A stretch of 64,000 nt of DNA from an uncultured Pseudomonadota bacterium (GCA_946479855.1 CAMLHL010000006.1:1-64000); one strand, 5' to 3'. Shown: positions 23,238 to 33,878, numbered from the stretch's first letter. Notes: generated by a model from the letters alone, not told the origin. Program-made: numbers and translations.

Positions 23238-25463
23238 ATGCGCTTCCATTTTCCCATCATCATCATCGACGAAGATTTCCGTTCGGAAAATACCTCCGGT
23301 TTCGGCATTCGCGCCCTGGCCGAGGCGATCGAAAAGGAAGGCATGGAAGTGGTCGGGGTGACCAGTTACGGTGATCTGACCTCTTTCGCCCAACAGCAGT
23401 CGCGAGCCAGCGCCTTCATCCTATCGATCGACGACGAGGAACTGGCGCTGGAGCCGGAAGAGACGCTCGGCGAGCTGCGCGCCTTCGTCACCGAGATTCG
23501 CAACCGCAACGCCGAGATCCCCATCTTCCTGCATGGCGAAACGCGCACTTCCCGCCATATTCCCAACGACGTGCTGCGCGAACTGCATGGCTTCATCCAC
23601 ATGTTCGAGGATACGCCGGAGTTCATCGCCCGCAACGTCAAGCGCGAGGCGCAGGCCTATCTCGACTCGCTGCCGCCGCCGTTCTTCCGGGCACTGACCC
23701 ACTACGCCGCCGACGGCTCCTACTCCTGGCACTGCCCGGGCCACTCGGGCGGCGTCGCTTTCCTGAAGTCGCCGGTCGGCCAGATGTTCCACCAGTTCTT
23801 CGGCGAGAACATGCTGCGCGCCGACGTCTGCAATGCCGTCGAGGAACTCGGCCAGCTGCTCGACCACACCGGCCCGGTCGCCGCCTCCGAGCGCAACGCG
23901 GCGCGCATCTTCAATTCGGATCACCTGTATTTCGTCACCAACGGCACCTCGACGTCGAACAAGATCGTCTGGCACTCGACGGTGGCGCCGGGGGATGTCG
24001 TCGTCGTCGACCGCAACTGCCACAAGTCGATCCTGCACGCCATCATGATGACCGGGGCGATTCCCGTTTTCCTGATGCCGACGCGCAACAATTTCGGCAT
24101 CATCGGGCCGATCCCGAAGAGCGAATTCGCCTGGGAAAGCATCCAGAAAAAGATCGCCGCCAATCCGTTCATCGTGGACAAGAGCGCCAAGCCGCGTGTC
24201 CTGACCATTACCCAGTCGACCTACGACGGCATCCTCTACAACGTCGAGGAGATCAAGAACGAACTCGACGGCAAGATCGATACCCTGCACTTCGACGAAG
24301 CCTGGCTGCCGCATGCCGCCTTCCACGATTTCTACGGTGACTACCATGCGATCGGCGCCGACCGGCCGCGCTGCAAGGAATCGATGATCTTTTCGACACA
24401 ATCGACCCACAAGCTGCTGGCCGGCCTCTCGCAGGCGTCGCAGATCCTGGTCCAGGACGCCGAGAACCAGAAGCTCGACCGCGACATTTTCAATGAAGCG
24501 TACCTGATGCACACCTCGACTTCGCCGCAGTACTCGATCATCGCTTCCTGCGACGTCGCCGCGGCGATGATGGAAGAACCGGCCGGCACCGCGCTGGTCG
24601 AGGAGTCGATCGCCGAAGCGCTTGATTTCCGCCGCGCCATGCGCAAGGTGGATGAAGAATGGGGGGCCGACTGGTGGTTCAAGGTCTGGGGCCCGGACGA
24701 CCTGTCCGAGGAAGGCATCGAGGAGCGCGAGGCCTGGATGCTCAAGCCGGGCGAACGCTGGCACGGCTTCGGCAACCTGGCCGACGGCTTCAACATGCTC
24801 GATCCGATCAAGGCGACCATTATCACCCCGGGGCTCGATGTCGATGGCGAGTTCGCCGAGCGCGGCATCCCGGCGGCGATTGTCACCAAGTATCTGGCCG
24901 AACACGGCGTCATCGTCGAAAAGTGCGGCCTCTACAGTTTCTTCATCATGTTCACCATCGGCATCACCAAGGGGCGCTGGAACACGCTGGTGACCGCCTT
25001 GCAGCAGTTCAAGGACGACTACGACAAGAACCAGCCGCTGTGGAAGGTGCTGCCCGAGTTCGTGCAGAAGAACCCGCGCTACGAGCGAATCGGTCTCCGG
25101 GACCTGTGCAAGCAGATTCACGCCGTGTACAAGCAGAACGACGTCGCCCGCCTGACGACCGAGATGTATCTGTCGGATATGGTGCCCGCCATGCGTCCGG
25201 CCGACGCCTTCGCCAAGATGGCGCACCGCGACATCGAGCGGGTGTCCGTCGATGATCTGGAAGGTCGCGTGACGGCCGTGCTGCTGACGCCTTACCCGCC
25301 GGGCATTCCGCTGTTGATTCCCGGCGAGCGCTTCAACCGGACGATCTGCAGCTATCTGAAATTCGCCCGCGAATTCAATGCCCGTTTCCCCGGCTTCGAG
25401 ACCGACGTGCACGGTCTGGTCAAGGGCGGCGACGGCGCCTACTACGTGGATTGCGTGCGTTAG
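23238..25463 (+). CDS. PLP-dependent Orn/Lys/Arg decarboxylase
   Basis: A 741-residue fold-I PLP enzyme of the biodegradative amino-acid decarboxylase family, made of an N-terminal flavodoxin-like wing domain (about 1-130), the PLP core with SWHCPGHSGG, HFDEAW and the Schiff-base lysine in STQSTHKLLAGLSQAS, and the C-terminal domain. Members decarboxylate arginine, lysine or ornithine to polyamine precursors or for acid resistance. No antiporter gene is adjacent, so a constitutive or biosynthetic role is as likely as an acid-response role. Substrate cannot be fixed from sequence alone. It is convergent with folA, with a four-base overlap of the stop codons. Confidence 0.9.
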   Translation: MRFHFPIIIIDEDFRSENTSGFGIRALAEAIEKEGMEVVGVTSYGDLTSFAQQQSRASAFILSIDDEELALEPEETLGELRAFVTEIRNRNAEIPIFLHGETRTSRHIPNDVLRELHGFIHMFEDTPEFIARNVKREAQAYLDSLPPPFFRALTHYAADGSYSWHCPGHSGGVAFLKSPVGQMFHQFFGENMLRADVCNAVEELGQLLDHTGPVAASERNAARIFNSDHLYFVTNGTSTSNKIVWHSTVAPGDVVVVDRNCHKSILHAIMMTGAIPVFLMPTRNNFGIIGPIPKSEFAWESIQKKIAANPFIVDKSAKPRVLTITQSTYDGILYNVEEIKNELDGKIDTLHFDEAWLPHAAFHDFYGDYHAIGADRPRCKESMIFSTQSTHKLLAGLSQASQILVQDAENQKLDRDIFNEAYLMHTSTSPQYSIIASCDVAAAMMEEPAGTALVEESIAEALDFRRAMRKVDEEWGADWWFKVWGPDDLSEEGIEEREAWMLKPGERWHGFGNLADGFNMLDPIKATIITPGLDVDGEFAERGIPAAIVTKYLAEHGVIVEKCGLYSFFIMFTIGITKGRWNTLVTALQQFKDDYDKNQPLWKVLPEFVQKNPRYERIGLRDLCKQIHAVYKQNDVARLTTEMYLSDMVPAMRPADAFAKMAHRDIERVSVDDLEGRVTAVLLTPYPPGIPLLIPGERFNRTICSYLKFAREFNARFPGFETDVHGLVKGGDGAYYVDCVR

Positions 25464-25981
25464 GCAGCAGGTGTCGGCCGGGCTGTACTGTCCCGGCCGG
25501 GCGCTGACGGGCGGCGATAAGTCAGGAAGCGGAAGCCGCTTCCTTCCGTTTCTGCCGTTTTTTGCCAGTCGACCGTCGCAATCTCCGGAAACCAGGCATC
25601 GCCTTCCGGTTCGAGGTCGACCTCGGTGATTTCCAGGCGATGGGCGATGGCCATGGCCTGCACGTAGATCTGTTCGCCGCCGATGATGAAGACCGTTCCC
25701 GCGGTCGACGCCCGGCGCAGGGCATTTTCCAGCGAATCGGCGACTTCGGCGCCCGGTGCGTCGTACTCGGCCTGCCGGCTGATCACGATGTTGCGCCGGC
25801 CGGGCAGTGGCCGGAAGCGCGGCGGCAGCGATTCCCAGGTCTTGCGGCCCATGACCACGGTCTGGCCGCTGGTCAGTGCCTTGAAGTGCGCCATGTCCTC
25901 CGGAATGCTCCAGATCAGCTGGTTGTCCTTGCCGATGACGCGGTTGCGGGCAACGGCGGCGATGATGACGATTTCGGCCAT
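25460..25981 (-). CDS. folA: Dihydrofolate reductase
   Basis: A 173-residue enzyme that reduces dihydrofolate with NADPH. Conserved segments are MAEIVIIAAVARNRVIGKDNQLIW, the VVMGRKTWESLP cofactor site and IIGGEQIYVQA. The active-site acidic residue lies in the IPEDMAHFK helix. The start at 25981 is the family start; a longer frame upstream overlaps pgi and is not conserved. It is downstream of thyA and pgi on the same strand, so dihydrofolate made by ThyA is recycled by a neighbouring gene product. Confidence 0.95.
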   Translation of the reverse strand: MAEIVIIAAVARNRVIGKDNQLIWSIPEDMAHFKALTSGQTVVMGRKTWESLPPRFRPLPGRRNIVISRQAEYDAPGAEVADSLENALRRASTAGTVFIIGGEQIYVQAMAIAHRLEITEVDLEPEGDAWFPEIATVDWQKTAETEGSGFRFLTYRRPSAPGRDSTARPTPAA

Positions 25982-25983
25982 GC

Positions 25984-27573
25984 TCAGGGGCGGAATTGCC
26001 GCAGGTGTTCGATCAGGCCGCGCGTCGAGGCATCGAGCGCTTCGGTCGGGGCTTCCTCGCGGATACAGGGCGCCAGTCGCCCGGCCAGTTGCTTGCCGAG
26101 TTCGACGCCCCACTGGTCGAAGGAGTTGAGGTTCCACAGGACGCCCAGGCAGAAGACCTTGTGCTCGTAGAGCGCAATCAGCTGGCCGAGTGTGAAGGGC
26201 GTCATTGCGGGCAGGATCAGCGTGGTCGACGGCTGGTTGCCGGGGAAGCGGCGGAACGGCAGCAGATGCTCCGGAATGCCGGCTGCCCGCGCTTCTTCGA
26301 CGGTCTGGCCGAACGCCAGGGCCGATGACTGGGCCAGGCAGTTGGCGAGCAGGCCGCTGTGGTGCCCCGGGAGCGGGAAGTCGGATTGGGCCAGGGCGAT
26401 GAAGTCGCTGGCCACCAGGGCGCCGCCCTGGTGCAGCAGCTGGAAGAACGAGTGCTGGCCGTTGGTCCCGGCGGCACCCCAGAGGATCGGATTGGTCGGG
26501 TAGTCGACCGCCAGTCCGTCGCGATTGGCCCGTTTGCCGTTGCTTTCCATCTCCAGTTGCTGCAGGTAAGAGGGTAGCAGAGCCAGCGAGTGACTGTAGG
26601 GGAAAATGCCGTGGCTGTGGGCTTCAAGGAAATTGGTGTTCCACAGGGCGACGAGGGCCATGGTCAGCGGCAGATTGCTTTCGGCTGGCGCGTTGAAGAA
26701 ATGCTCGTCGAGATCGCGGGCGCCGGCCAGCAACTGTTCGAAATTCCGGTAGCCGACCGCCAGCGCGATCGGCAGGCCGATCGCCGACCACAGCGAGAAA
26801 CGGCCGCCGACCCAGTCCCAGAACTGGAAGACGTTTTCCGGGGCGATGCCGAACTCGGCCGTGGCCGCCAGATTGGTCGAGGCGGCGACGAAATGGCGGG
26901 CGATGGCCTGGTCGTCGCGGGCGGCCGCCCTCAGCCAGTTTCGCGCCGTGTGCGCATTGGCCATCGTTTCCAGCGTCGTGAAGGTCTTGCTGGCGACAAT
27001 GAACAATGTACTGCGCGGATTGAGGCGGGTCAGCGTGCTGGCCAGGTCGGCGCTGTCGAGATTGGAGACAAAATGCACGTTGATGTCGGGCTGCGCAAAG
27101 GCGGCCAGGGCGTGGACGGCCATGCGCGGCCCAAGGTCGGAGCCGCCGATACCAAGATTGACGACATCGGTGATCCGCTCCCCGGAAAACCCGCGCCAGC
27201 TGCCGGCGTGTATCTGTTCGCAGAAACGGGCCATCCGGCCCAGCACCGTCTTGACCTCCGGCGGCGCAGCCGGACCGGCGCGCAGTTCGGTGTGTCTGAC
27301 GGCGCGGCCTTCGGTATGGTTGATCGGCTCACCGGCCCGCATCCGCTCCAGCCAGTGGTGCCAGCCGGTCTGCGCTGCCAGTTGGCGCAGCAAGCCGATG
27401 GCGGTTTGGTCGAGGCGTTGCTTCGAGAAATCGAGCAACAACTGGCCGTGGTGCAGGGAGAAATGCGCGAAGCGCGCCGGGTCGGTGGCGAACAGGTCGC
27501 GCAGGTGGCGGTGCTTGATGCTGCGGGCGTGTTCGGCCAGGGCAAGCCAGGCGGGGCGTAGCGGTACCGGCAT
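25984..27573 (-). CDS. pgi: Glucose-6-phosphate isomerase
   Basis: A 529-residue glycolytic and gluconeogenic enzyme that interconverts glucose-6-phosphate and fructose-6-phosphate. Signatures are VNLGIGGSDLGPRM, VASKTFTTLETMANA, FWDWVGGRFSLWSAIGLP, the catalytic Glu region MESNGKRANRDG, His in GTNGQHSFFQLLHQG, and Lys in NSFDQWGVELGKQLA. Length is slightly shorter than the 549-residue E. coli protein. It lies between thyA (two-base gap) and folA (two-base gap), which makes a thyA-pgi-folA operon likely. Confidence 0.96.
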   Translation of the reverse strand: MPVPLRPAWLALAEHARSIKHRHLRDLFATDPARFAHFSLHHGQLLLDFSKQRLDQTAIGLLRQLAAQTGWHHWLERMRAGEPINHTEGRAVRHTELRAGPAAPPEVKTVLGRMARFCEQIHAGSWRGFSGERITDVVNLGIGGSDLGPRMAVHALAAFAQPDINVHFVSNLDSADLASTLTRLNPRSTLFIVASKTFTTLETMANAHTARNWLRAAARDDQAIARHFVAASTNLAATAEFGIAPENVFQFWDWVGGRFSLWSAIGLPIALAVGYRNFEQLLAGARDLDEHFFNAPAESNLPLTMALVALWNTNFLEAHSHGIFPYSHSLALLPSYLQQLEMESNGKRANRDGLAVDYPTNPILWGAAGTNGQHSFFQLLHQGGALVASDFIALAQSDFPLPGHHSGLLANCLAQSSALAFGQTVEEARAAGIPEHLLPFRRFPGNQPSTTLILPAMTPFTLGQLIALYEHKVFCLGVLWNLNSFDQWGVELGKQLAGRLAPCIREEAPTEALDASTRGLIEHLRQFRP

Positions 27574-27575
27574 GG

Positions 27576-28370
27576 TTAAACGGCCACCTGGGCGGCGATG
27601 TGGGGATGCGGGTCATAGCCGTCGAGACGAAAATCCTCGAAACGGAAGGCAAAAATATCTTTTACTTCAGGATTGATCCACATGGTCGGCAAGGCGCGCG
27701 GTTGGCGGGACAGTTGTAGCCTGGCCTGCTCGAAATGATTTGCATAAATATGCGCGTCGCCGAAGGTATGGACGAATTCGCCCGGCTGGTAGCCGCAGAC
27801 CTGGGCCAGCATCAGGGTCAGCAGGGCATAGGAGGCGATGTTGAAGGGCACACCGAGAAAGATGTCGGCCGAGCGTTGGTAGAGCTGGCAGGACAACCGG
27901 CCATTTGCCACGTAGAACTGGAACAGACAATGGCAGGGCGGCAGCGCCATCTGGTCGACATCGCCTGGATTCCAGGCGGAAACGATATGGCGGCGTGAGT
28001 CGGGGTTGTTCTTCAGGCTGTTGACCAGTTGCGCGATCTGGTCGATCAGGCGGCCATCCGGGGTTTCCCAGCGCCGCCACTGCTTGCCGTAGACCGGGCC
28101 GAGATCGCCGGTTTCGTCGGCCCACTCGTCCCAGATGCGAACGCCGTTCTGCTGCAGGTAGGCAATGTTGGTGTCGCCTTGCAGGAACCACAGCAATTCG
28201 TGGACGATGGATTTCAGATGCAGCTTCTTGGTGGTCAGCATCGGGAAGCCCCGAGCCAGATCGAAGCGCATCTGCCAGCCGAAGACCGAGCGCGTGCCGG
28301 TGCCGGTGCGGTCGGATTTGTCGTGGCCGTTGTCGAGCACATGGCGCATCAGATCGAGATAGGGCTGCAT
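27576..28370 (-). CDS. thyA: Thymidylate synthase
   Basis: A 264-residue enzyme, the same length as E. coli ThyA, that methylates dUMP with methylene-tetrahydrofolate. It shows the catalytic Cys in [13 protein letters not shown], the dUMP-binding [20 protein letters not shown] and GDAHIYANH. The start at 28370 (MQPYLDLM) matches the family; an upstream ATG adds eight residues. Together with dcd, glyA and folA in this window it completes the thymidylate cycle. Confidence 0.97.
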   Translation of the reverse strand: MQPYLDLMRHVLDNGHDKSDRTGTGTRSVFGWQMRFDLARGFPMLTTKKLHLKSIVHELLWFLQGDTNIAYLQQNGVRIWDEWADETGDLGPVYGKQWRRWETPDGRLIDQIAQLVNSLKNNPDSRRHIVSAWNPGDVDQMALPPCHCLFQFYVANGRLSCQLYQRSADIFLGVPFNIASYALLTLMLAQVCGYQPGEFVHTFGDAHIYANHFEQARLQLSRQPRALPTMWINPEVKDIFAFRFEDFRLDGYDPHPHIAAQVAV

Positions 28371-28548
28371 CGCTTGGTTAATCCGGATGGTCAAAATAAC
28401 AGGCTATTTTACTTTACATGGCGATTAAATTCTGGCGCTCGGCGAAGCCTGCCCCCGTGAAGCAGCTTTTGGTAGAAATATGAGATTTATCACAGTCGAA
28501 AGAAGGGGGGCGGCTTACACTCGGAAAAACTATTTTATTGGAGGCGTT

Positions 28549-30093
28549 GTGCTTAGAAGTGTGGCCAAGCTGGGTGGATTTTTTGCGCAGAAAACCGAAC
28601 ATCCGCTGGCGGATGCGCGCGAGTGCCGCAAGATTCTGGCTGAATTGCCGAGAGACAATGCTTTCAAGGCGCTGGATGAAATCGCCGGCTGGCTTGAGTC
28701 GCTGGCCGGCGTCGAGGATTTCCCGGCCGAGCGCCTCTATGAAGTGCTGCAGCAATTCGAACCGGTGGCGAATCCCCACCTGCGGCGTTTGTCGCAGGAG
28801 TATTTCCATGCGGCACGCCTGTCGAGATCGGAAGAAAAGCGGCTGTGGTCGATCAATTACGGGTACTGGATCCTGCTGGCGGGCGCCTATGAACGCTGTC
28901 TGCAGGCGGTCAGCGACAGGCCTCGCCCGGGCGAACTCCCGAAGAGCGTGCTGCCTCTGTTGTCGGTCCACTTGATGGCCGCCCTTGGGCACGTGCTCAA
29001 ATGGGAGCAATTCCACTATGGCCCACTCAGCGGCGAACTCTGGCTGCGTCTCGGCACGGCCCTGCTGGCCGCGGAGGAGGCGGGTAGCGGCAGCAAGGCG
29101 GTGGCGCTAACCGGTCATGGCGGGATGACGACGCCGGTGCAGGAATACCAAAAAGTGATGCTGTTCCAGGCGGCCTCGCTGGATAGCCTGCTACCGTTGG
29201 AAATCGAGGTCGCCGAGCGCCTGATTGCCCATTTTCTGCCGGGTTTTGTCTATACCGCGAAGGTCCTGCCGGATAGCGTTTACTGGTCAGATCTCAAGCG
29301 GGCACAGCCGCCGCAGCGCCTGGCCCGGATGCCTGAGAAGGCGGAAACGAGCCAGCGTTTCATCAAGCCCGGGGTGGCTCACGACGAGATGCGGGCCCTG
29401 CTCGACAGTCTGGAGCGGGGCGGTGAAATCCCGCCCGGGATCAATCTGGGGGCGCCTTATCCGATCAAGCTGCTGGTCCGCGTGCTGCGTCACCTGACCG
29501 CCTATCTGGCACCGATCCCGCCGCAGCGGCAGCACGACCGGCATCGCGTCAAGCACCGGATGTCGGTGCTGCATGGCCTGGTCAATGCCTTCGTAGTCTT
29601 TTCCGGCGAGTTTGGCGGCCGGCCGGCCGGCCTGCAGATGGAAAGCTGGGTGGTCGAGAATGTCAGTCGCGGTGGTTTCGGCGCGGTGCTGGGCAATGTT
29701 CCCGGCGAGTGGCTGAGGGTTGGCGCACTGATCACCATGCAGCCCGAAGGCGGCGATAACTGGCTGGCCGGCGTCATCCGGCGCTATCACCGCGAGACGG
29801 AGAGCGAGGCCCGGGTCGGCATTCAGGTTCTTGCCCGGCAGGCGGTTTCGGCTGAACTCCGGGTGCGGGCTGCATCAAGTTATGCCGCGGCGGCCGGGGT
29901 GCCGGCGCTGATCCTGCTCGACGGCAACCGGCCCGACGAATTGCGGGTGGTCCTGCCGCCGAATGCCTACGATCCGCGTGAGAGCCTTGAGTACGCGTGC
30001 GATAGCGGGCGTTTCCTGCTGGCGCCGGTGACCCTGCTCGATCAGACGGCCGACTATGAAGTAGCCCGCTATCGTTACAGCCGGCTGGGCTGA
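28549..30093 (+). CDS. PilZ-type protein with a novel large N-terminal region
   Basis: A 514-residue soluble protein. The C-terminal third has a PilZ-like core: a basic HRMSVLHGL segment, then ENVSRGGFGAV matching the N/D-x-S-x-x-G motif that contacts cyclic di-GMP, and beta strands to about residue 450. The long helical N-terminal region (LADARECRKILAELP onward) does not resemble any domain I can name. The GTG at 28549 is chosen because a GGAGG lies four bases upstream; an ATG at 28480 is an alternative adding 23 residues. It is divergent from thyA and monocistronic. A cyclic-di-GMP effector function is inferred, not shown. Confidence 0.65.
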   Translation: MLRSVAKLGGFFAQKTEHPLADARECRKILAELPRDNAFKALDEIAGWLESLAGVEDFPAERLYEVLQQFEPVANPHLRRLSQEYFHAARLSRSEEKRLWSINYGYWILLAGAYERCLQAVSDRPRPGELPKSVLPLLSVHLMAALGHVLKWEQFHYGPLSGELWLRLGTALLAAEEAGSGSKAVALTGHGGMTTPVQEYQKVMLFQAASLDSLLPLEIEVAERLIAHFLPGFVYTAKVLPDSVYWSDLKRAQPPQRLARMPEKAETSQRFIKPGVAHDEMRALLDSLERGGEIPPGINLGAPYPIKLLVRVLRHLTAYLAPIPPQRQHDRHRVKHRMSVLHGLVNAFVVFSGEFGGRPAGLQMESWVVENVSRGGFGAVLGNVPGEWLRVGALITMQPEGGDNWLAGVIRRYHRETESEARVGIQVLARQAVSAELRVRAASSYAAAAGVPALILLDGNRPDELRVVLPPNAYDPRESLEYACDSGRFLLAPVTLLDQTADYEVARYRYSRLG

Positions 30094-30099
30094 GGCGCC

Positions 30100-30676
<577 letters not shown>

Positions 30677-30684
<8 letters not shown>

Positions 30685-31213
30685 CGCTGGCGGCCTCCGC
30701 TGGCGGTGTTGCCTGCTGGTCGAGTTCCTGCAGCACCTGGAAGATGGCGCGGAAATTCTTCGGCGGCTTGTTGTTTTCCTGCTCCTTCAGCGCATTGCGG
30801 CGCAGCGTGCGCAGATGCTGGAGATCGACCGCCGGCCAGGCGGCAGCGATTTCGGCCAGCACTGCCTCGTCTTCGAGCAGACGCACGCGGAACCGTTCGA
30901 GGCGATGCAGGCGGGCCGTTTCCGCCGATGATTCGCCGCGCAGCATGGCCAGGCCGGCGCGGATCGGTTCGTCGTCGACGCCGCGCATCAGCTTGCCGAG
31001 ATAGGCCACCTGTCGGCGCCGGGCGCCGTGGGCAGTGATTTTCTGGCATTCGCGCACGGCCTCGAAAATGTTTTCCGGCAGCTTGATCCGCTTCAGCTGG
31101 CCGACCGAGAGTTCGACCAGTTCGGCGCCGAGGTCGCGCAACTCGTGCATCGCCTCCTTCTGCTTGGTTTTCGAGGGACGGCCGGTGTCTTCGGTGAAAT
31201 CTTCTTCGTGCAT
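30677..31213 (-). CDS. darP: Dual-action ribosomal maturation protein DarP (YjgA family)
   Basis: A 178-residue, highly charged, helical protein of the DUF615 family that associates with late 50S assembly intermediates. Recognisable segments are RPSKTKQKEAMHELRDLGAELVEL, the KITAHGARRRQVAYLGKLMR block and LHRLERFRVRLLEDE. Its neighbours, mogA on the same strand and pmbA divergent, reproduce the common gammaproteobacterial and betaproteobacterial yjgA-pmbA arrangement. The 70-base gap to pmbA must hold both promoters. Confidence 0.93.
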
Positions 31214-31283
31214 GGGGTGCTCTTAACGGGCGGGCGATAGCGGGCTGTTATGATAGCGACTTTCCTGCCCAGACGCCGCTTCC

Positions 31284-32627
31284 ATGTCCGAGACCGCCAC
31301 ATTTTCCTATCCCTTCGCTACCCTGCAGCAACTTGCCGAGGATGTCCTCAAGCATGCCCGTGCCAAGGGAGCAACCGCTTGCGAGGTCGATGTCTCCGAA
31401 GGCTTCGGCCAGTCGGTATCGGTGCGTTGCGACGAGGTCGAGACCATCGAGTTCAACCGCGACAAGGGCATCGGCATCACCATCTACTCGGGGCAGCGCA
31501 AGGGCTACGCCAGCACCTCCGATTTTTCGGCGCAGGCGTTGCGCGAAACGGTCGAGGCGGCGCTCGACATCGCCCGTTTCACGGCCGAGGATGATTGTGC
31601 CGGCTTGGCCGATGCGGCATTGATGGCCAAGGATTGTCCCGATCTTGATTTGTACCATCCCTGGGCGTTGACCGTGGAAGAGGCCATCGAAACGGCCCGC
31701 CGCTGCGAGCAGGCGGCCTTCGATAGCAGTCCGCTGGTCAGCAATTCGGAAGGGGCCTCGATTTCGACGCAGCAGGCGCACTTCGTCTCGGCCAACAGCC
31801 TCGGCTTCATGGGCGGCTACCCGACCTCGCGCCACTACATTTCGTGCTCGGTGATCGCCGGCGAGCAGGAGGCAATGCAGCGCGACGACTGGTACACCAC
31901 CCATCGCGATGCCAGCCGACTCGATGCCCCTGCGCAGGTCGGCCGCATTGCCGCTGAACGGGCGGTGGCCCGGCTCGGCGGGCGCAAGGTCAAGACCGGC
32001 GAATTTCCGGTCATCTTCGAGGCGCCGCTGGCCGGCGGCCTGCTCGGCAGCCTGGTGCATGCGGCGAGCGGCGGGGCACTGTATCGCAAGTCGTCGTTCC
32101 TGCTCGATCAGTTGGGCAAGCAGATCATGCCGGCGTTCGTGCAGATCGCCGAACGGCCGCACATTCCCTGCGGCCTGGGCAGCGCTTCCTTCGACAGCGA
32201 CGGCGTCGCGACGCGCGATCGCGAGGTGGTGACCGATGGCGTCCTGCGCGGCTATTTTCTTAGCACCTACACGGCCCGCAAGCTGGGTATGCAGACCACG
32301 GCCAACGCCGGCGGCAGCCACAACCTGATCATCCAGCCCGGCCAGTACGACCTCGACGGCCTGCTCGCCCAGATGGGCCGCGGCCTGCTGGTGACCGAAA
32401 TGCTCGGCCAGGGCATCAACTACGTAACCGGCGATTATTCGCGTGGCGCCGCCGGTTACTGGGTCGAGAACGGCAAAATCGCCCATCCGGTCGAAGAAAT
32501 CACCATCGCCGGCAATCTCCGGGACATGTTCGCCGGCATCGTGGCGGTCGGCAACGACGTCCAGGTGCGCGGCACGAAACAGACGGGATCGATCCTGATC
32601 AACCGGATGACGGTGGCCGGGGAGTGA
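31284..32627 (+). CDS. pmbA: Metalloprotease PmbA/TldE
   Basis: A 447-residue cytoplasmic subunit of the TldD-TldE protease. The N-terminal domain has ACEVDVSEGFGQSVSVRCDEVETIEFNRDKGIGI, and the C-terminal barrel has YVTGDYSRGAAGYWVENGKI, typical of PmbA, which lacks the HExxxH zinc motif found in TldD. The heterodimer degrades CcdA antitoxin and processes small ribosomally made peptides such as microcin B17. tldD is not in the window. It is divergent from darP. Confidence 0.95.
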   Translation: MSETATFSYPFATLQQLAEDVLKHARAKGATACEVDVSEGFGQSVSVRCDEVETIEFNRDKGIGITIYSGQRKGYASTSDFSAQALRETVEAALDIARFTAEDDCAGLADAALMAKDCPDLDLYHPWALTVEEAIETARRCEQAAFDSSPLVSNSEGASISTQQAHFVSANSLGFMGGYPTSRHYISCSVIAGEQEAMQRDDWYTTHRDASRLDAPAQVGRIAAERAVARLGGRKVKTGEFPVIFEAPLAGGLLGSLVHAASGGALYRKSSFLLDQLGKQIMPAFVQIAERPHIPCGLGSASFDSDGVATRDREVVTDGVLRGYFLSTYTARKLGMQTTANAGGSHNLIIQPGQYDLDGLLAQMGRGLLVTEMLGQGINYVTGDYSRGAAGYWVENGKIAHPVEEITIAGNLRDMFAGIVAVGNDVQVRGTKQTGSILINRMTVAGE

Positions 32628-32728
32628 CAATCCGCTGTTAGGGTTTTCCGCAATTCTCCTTCGTGGGTGATTTGGCCAGAATAAAGTCGCTACCTCTGGC
32701 GTTCCCAATAATTTCTGAAGGAGACAAG

Positions 32729-33817
32729 ATGCAACGTCGTGATTTTCTCAAAAAAGCTTCCATCGGCGCTGCCGCCGGTGCCGCCGCCACCATTGCCGCG
32801 CCGGCGATCGCTGCCGATCTGCCCAGCATCAAGTGGCGTCTGACCTCCAGTTTTCCGAAGAGCCTCGATACCGTTTTTGGCGGTGCCGAGCAACTGGCCA
32901 ATCGCCTGCGCGAATTGACCGGCGGCAAGTTCGATATCCGCGTTTTCCCCGGAGGCGAGATCGTTCCCGGCCTGCAGGCGCTGGATGCCGTGCAGCAAGG
33001 CACCGTCGAATGCTGCCATACCTGTTCCTACTATTACGTCGGCAAGGACAAGGCTTTTGCCTTCGGTACCACCATTCCCTTCGGCTTGAATGCCCGTCAG
33101 ACCAATGCCTGGATCTATAACGGCGGCGGTCAGCAATTGCTCGACGAGTTCTATGCCGGCTACAACGTCGTTTCCATTCTTGGCGGCAACACCGGCACCC
33201 AGATGGGGGGCTGGTGGCGCAAGGAAGTGAACTCCGTTGCCGATCTCAAGGGCGTCAAGATGCGCATCGGTGGCCTGGGCGGCGCCGTGATGACGCCGCT
33301 GGGCGTCGTGCCGCAGCAGATCGCCGCCGGTGACATCTATCCGGCGCTGGAAAAGGGCACGATCGACGCTGCCGAGTGGATCGGGCCGTACGACGATGAA
33401 AAGCTGGGCTTCTACAAGGTGGCCAAGCATTACTACGGTCCGGGCTGGTGGGAATCGTCCACGGCCTTCCACTTCTTCGTCAACAAGAAGGAATGGGACA
33501 AGCTGCCGAAGGAATACAAGGCTGCCTTCGCCACGGCCGCTGCCGAAGTCAATGTGACGATGATCGCCGAGTACGATCATAAGAATCCGATCGCCCTCGC
33601 CAAGCTCTTGCAAAACGGCGTCAAGTTGCACAGCTTCTCCAAGGAAATTATGGAAGCGGCCCACAAGTCGGCGCAACAGCTCTATTCCGACGAATCTGCC
33701 AAGAATCCGGCCTTCAAGAAGCTCTACGAGTCGTACAGCAAATATGCCAAGAACCAGCGTGCCTGGTTTGCCGTGGCCGAATTGCAGATGGACATGTTTG
33801 CCCAGACCCATCGCTAA
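32729..33817 (+). CDS. dctP: TRAP transporter substrate-binding protein (DctP family, TakP/FcbT1-like), copy 1
   Basis: A 362-residue periplasmic binding protein. The first 29 residues form a Tat signal (QRRDFLKKA, then an Ala-rich segment ending APAIAA). The mature part has IKWRLTSSFPKSLDT, HTCSYYYVGKD, a conserved Arg in VKMRIGGLGG and IDAAEWIGPYDDEKLGF, as in the 2-oxoacid-binding TakP subgroup. It delivers substrate to the DctQM permease, whose genes lie about 2 kb away on the opposite strand. SD AAGGAG precedes the ATG at 32729. A terminator follows, so it is expressed apart from the second copy. Confidence 0.92.
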   Translation: MQRRDFLKKASIGAAAGAAATIAAPAIAADLPSIKWRLTSSFPKSLDTVFGGAEQLANRLRELTGGKFDIRVFPGGEIVPGLQALDAVQQGTVECCHTCSYYYVGKDKAFAFGTTIPFGLNARQTNAWIYNGGGQQLLDEFYAGYNVVSILGGNTGTQMGGWWRKEVNSVADLKGVKMRIGGLGGAVMTPLGVVPQQIAAGDIYPALEKGTIDAAEWIGPYDDEKLGFYKVAKHYYGPGWWESSTAFHFFVNKKEWDKLPKEYKAAFATAAAEVNVTMIAEYDHKNPIALAKLLQNGVKLHSFSKEIMEAAHKSAQQLYSDESAKNPAFKKLYESYSKYAKNQRAWFAVAELQMDMFAQTHR

Positions 33818-33844
33818 GCCGAACTTTCCGCTCAGCACGCGAGA

Positions 33845-33878
33845 AACCGGGGTGCCGCAAGGCGCCCCGGTTTTTTTT
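33845..33878 (+). terminator. Intrinsic terminator between the two TRAP binding-protein genes
   Basis: A 12-bp stem with one T-G pair, AACCGGGGTGCC with GGCGCCCCGGTT over a GCAA tetraloop, is followed by an eight-T run (the last paired bases overlap it). It lies about 28 bases after the first dctP stop. Confidence 0.92.
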
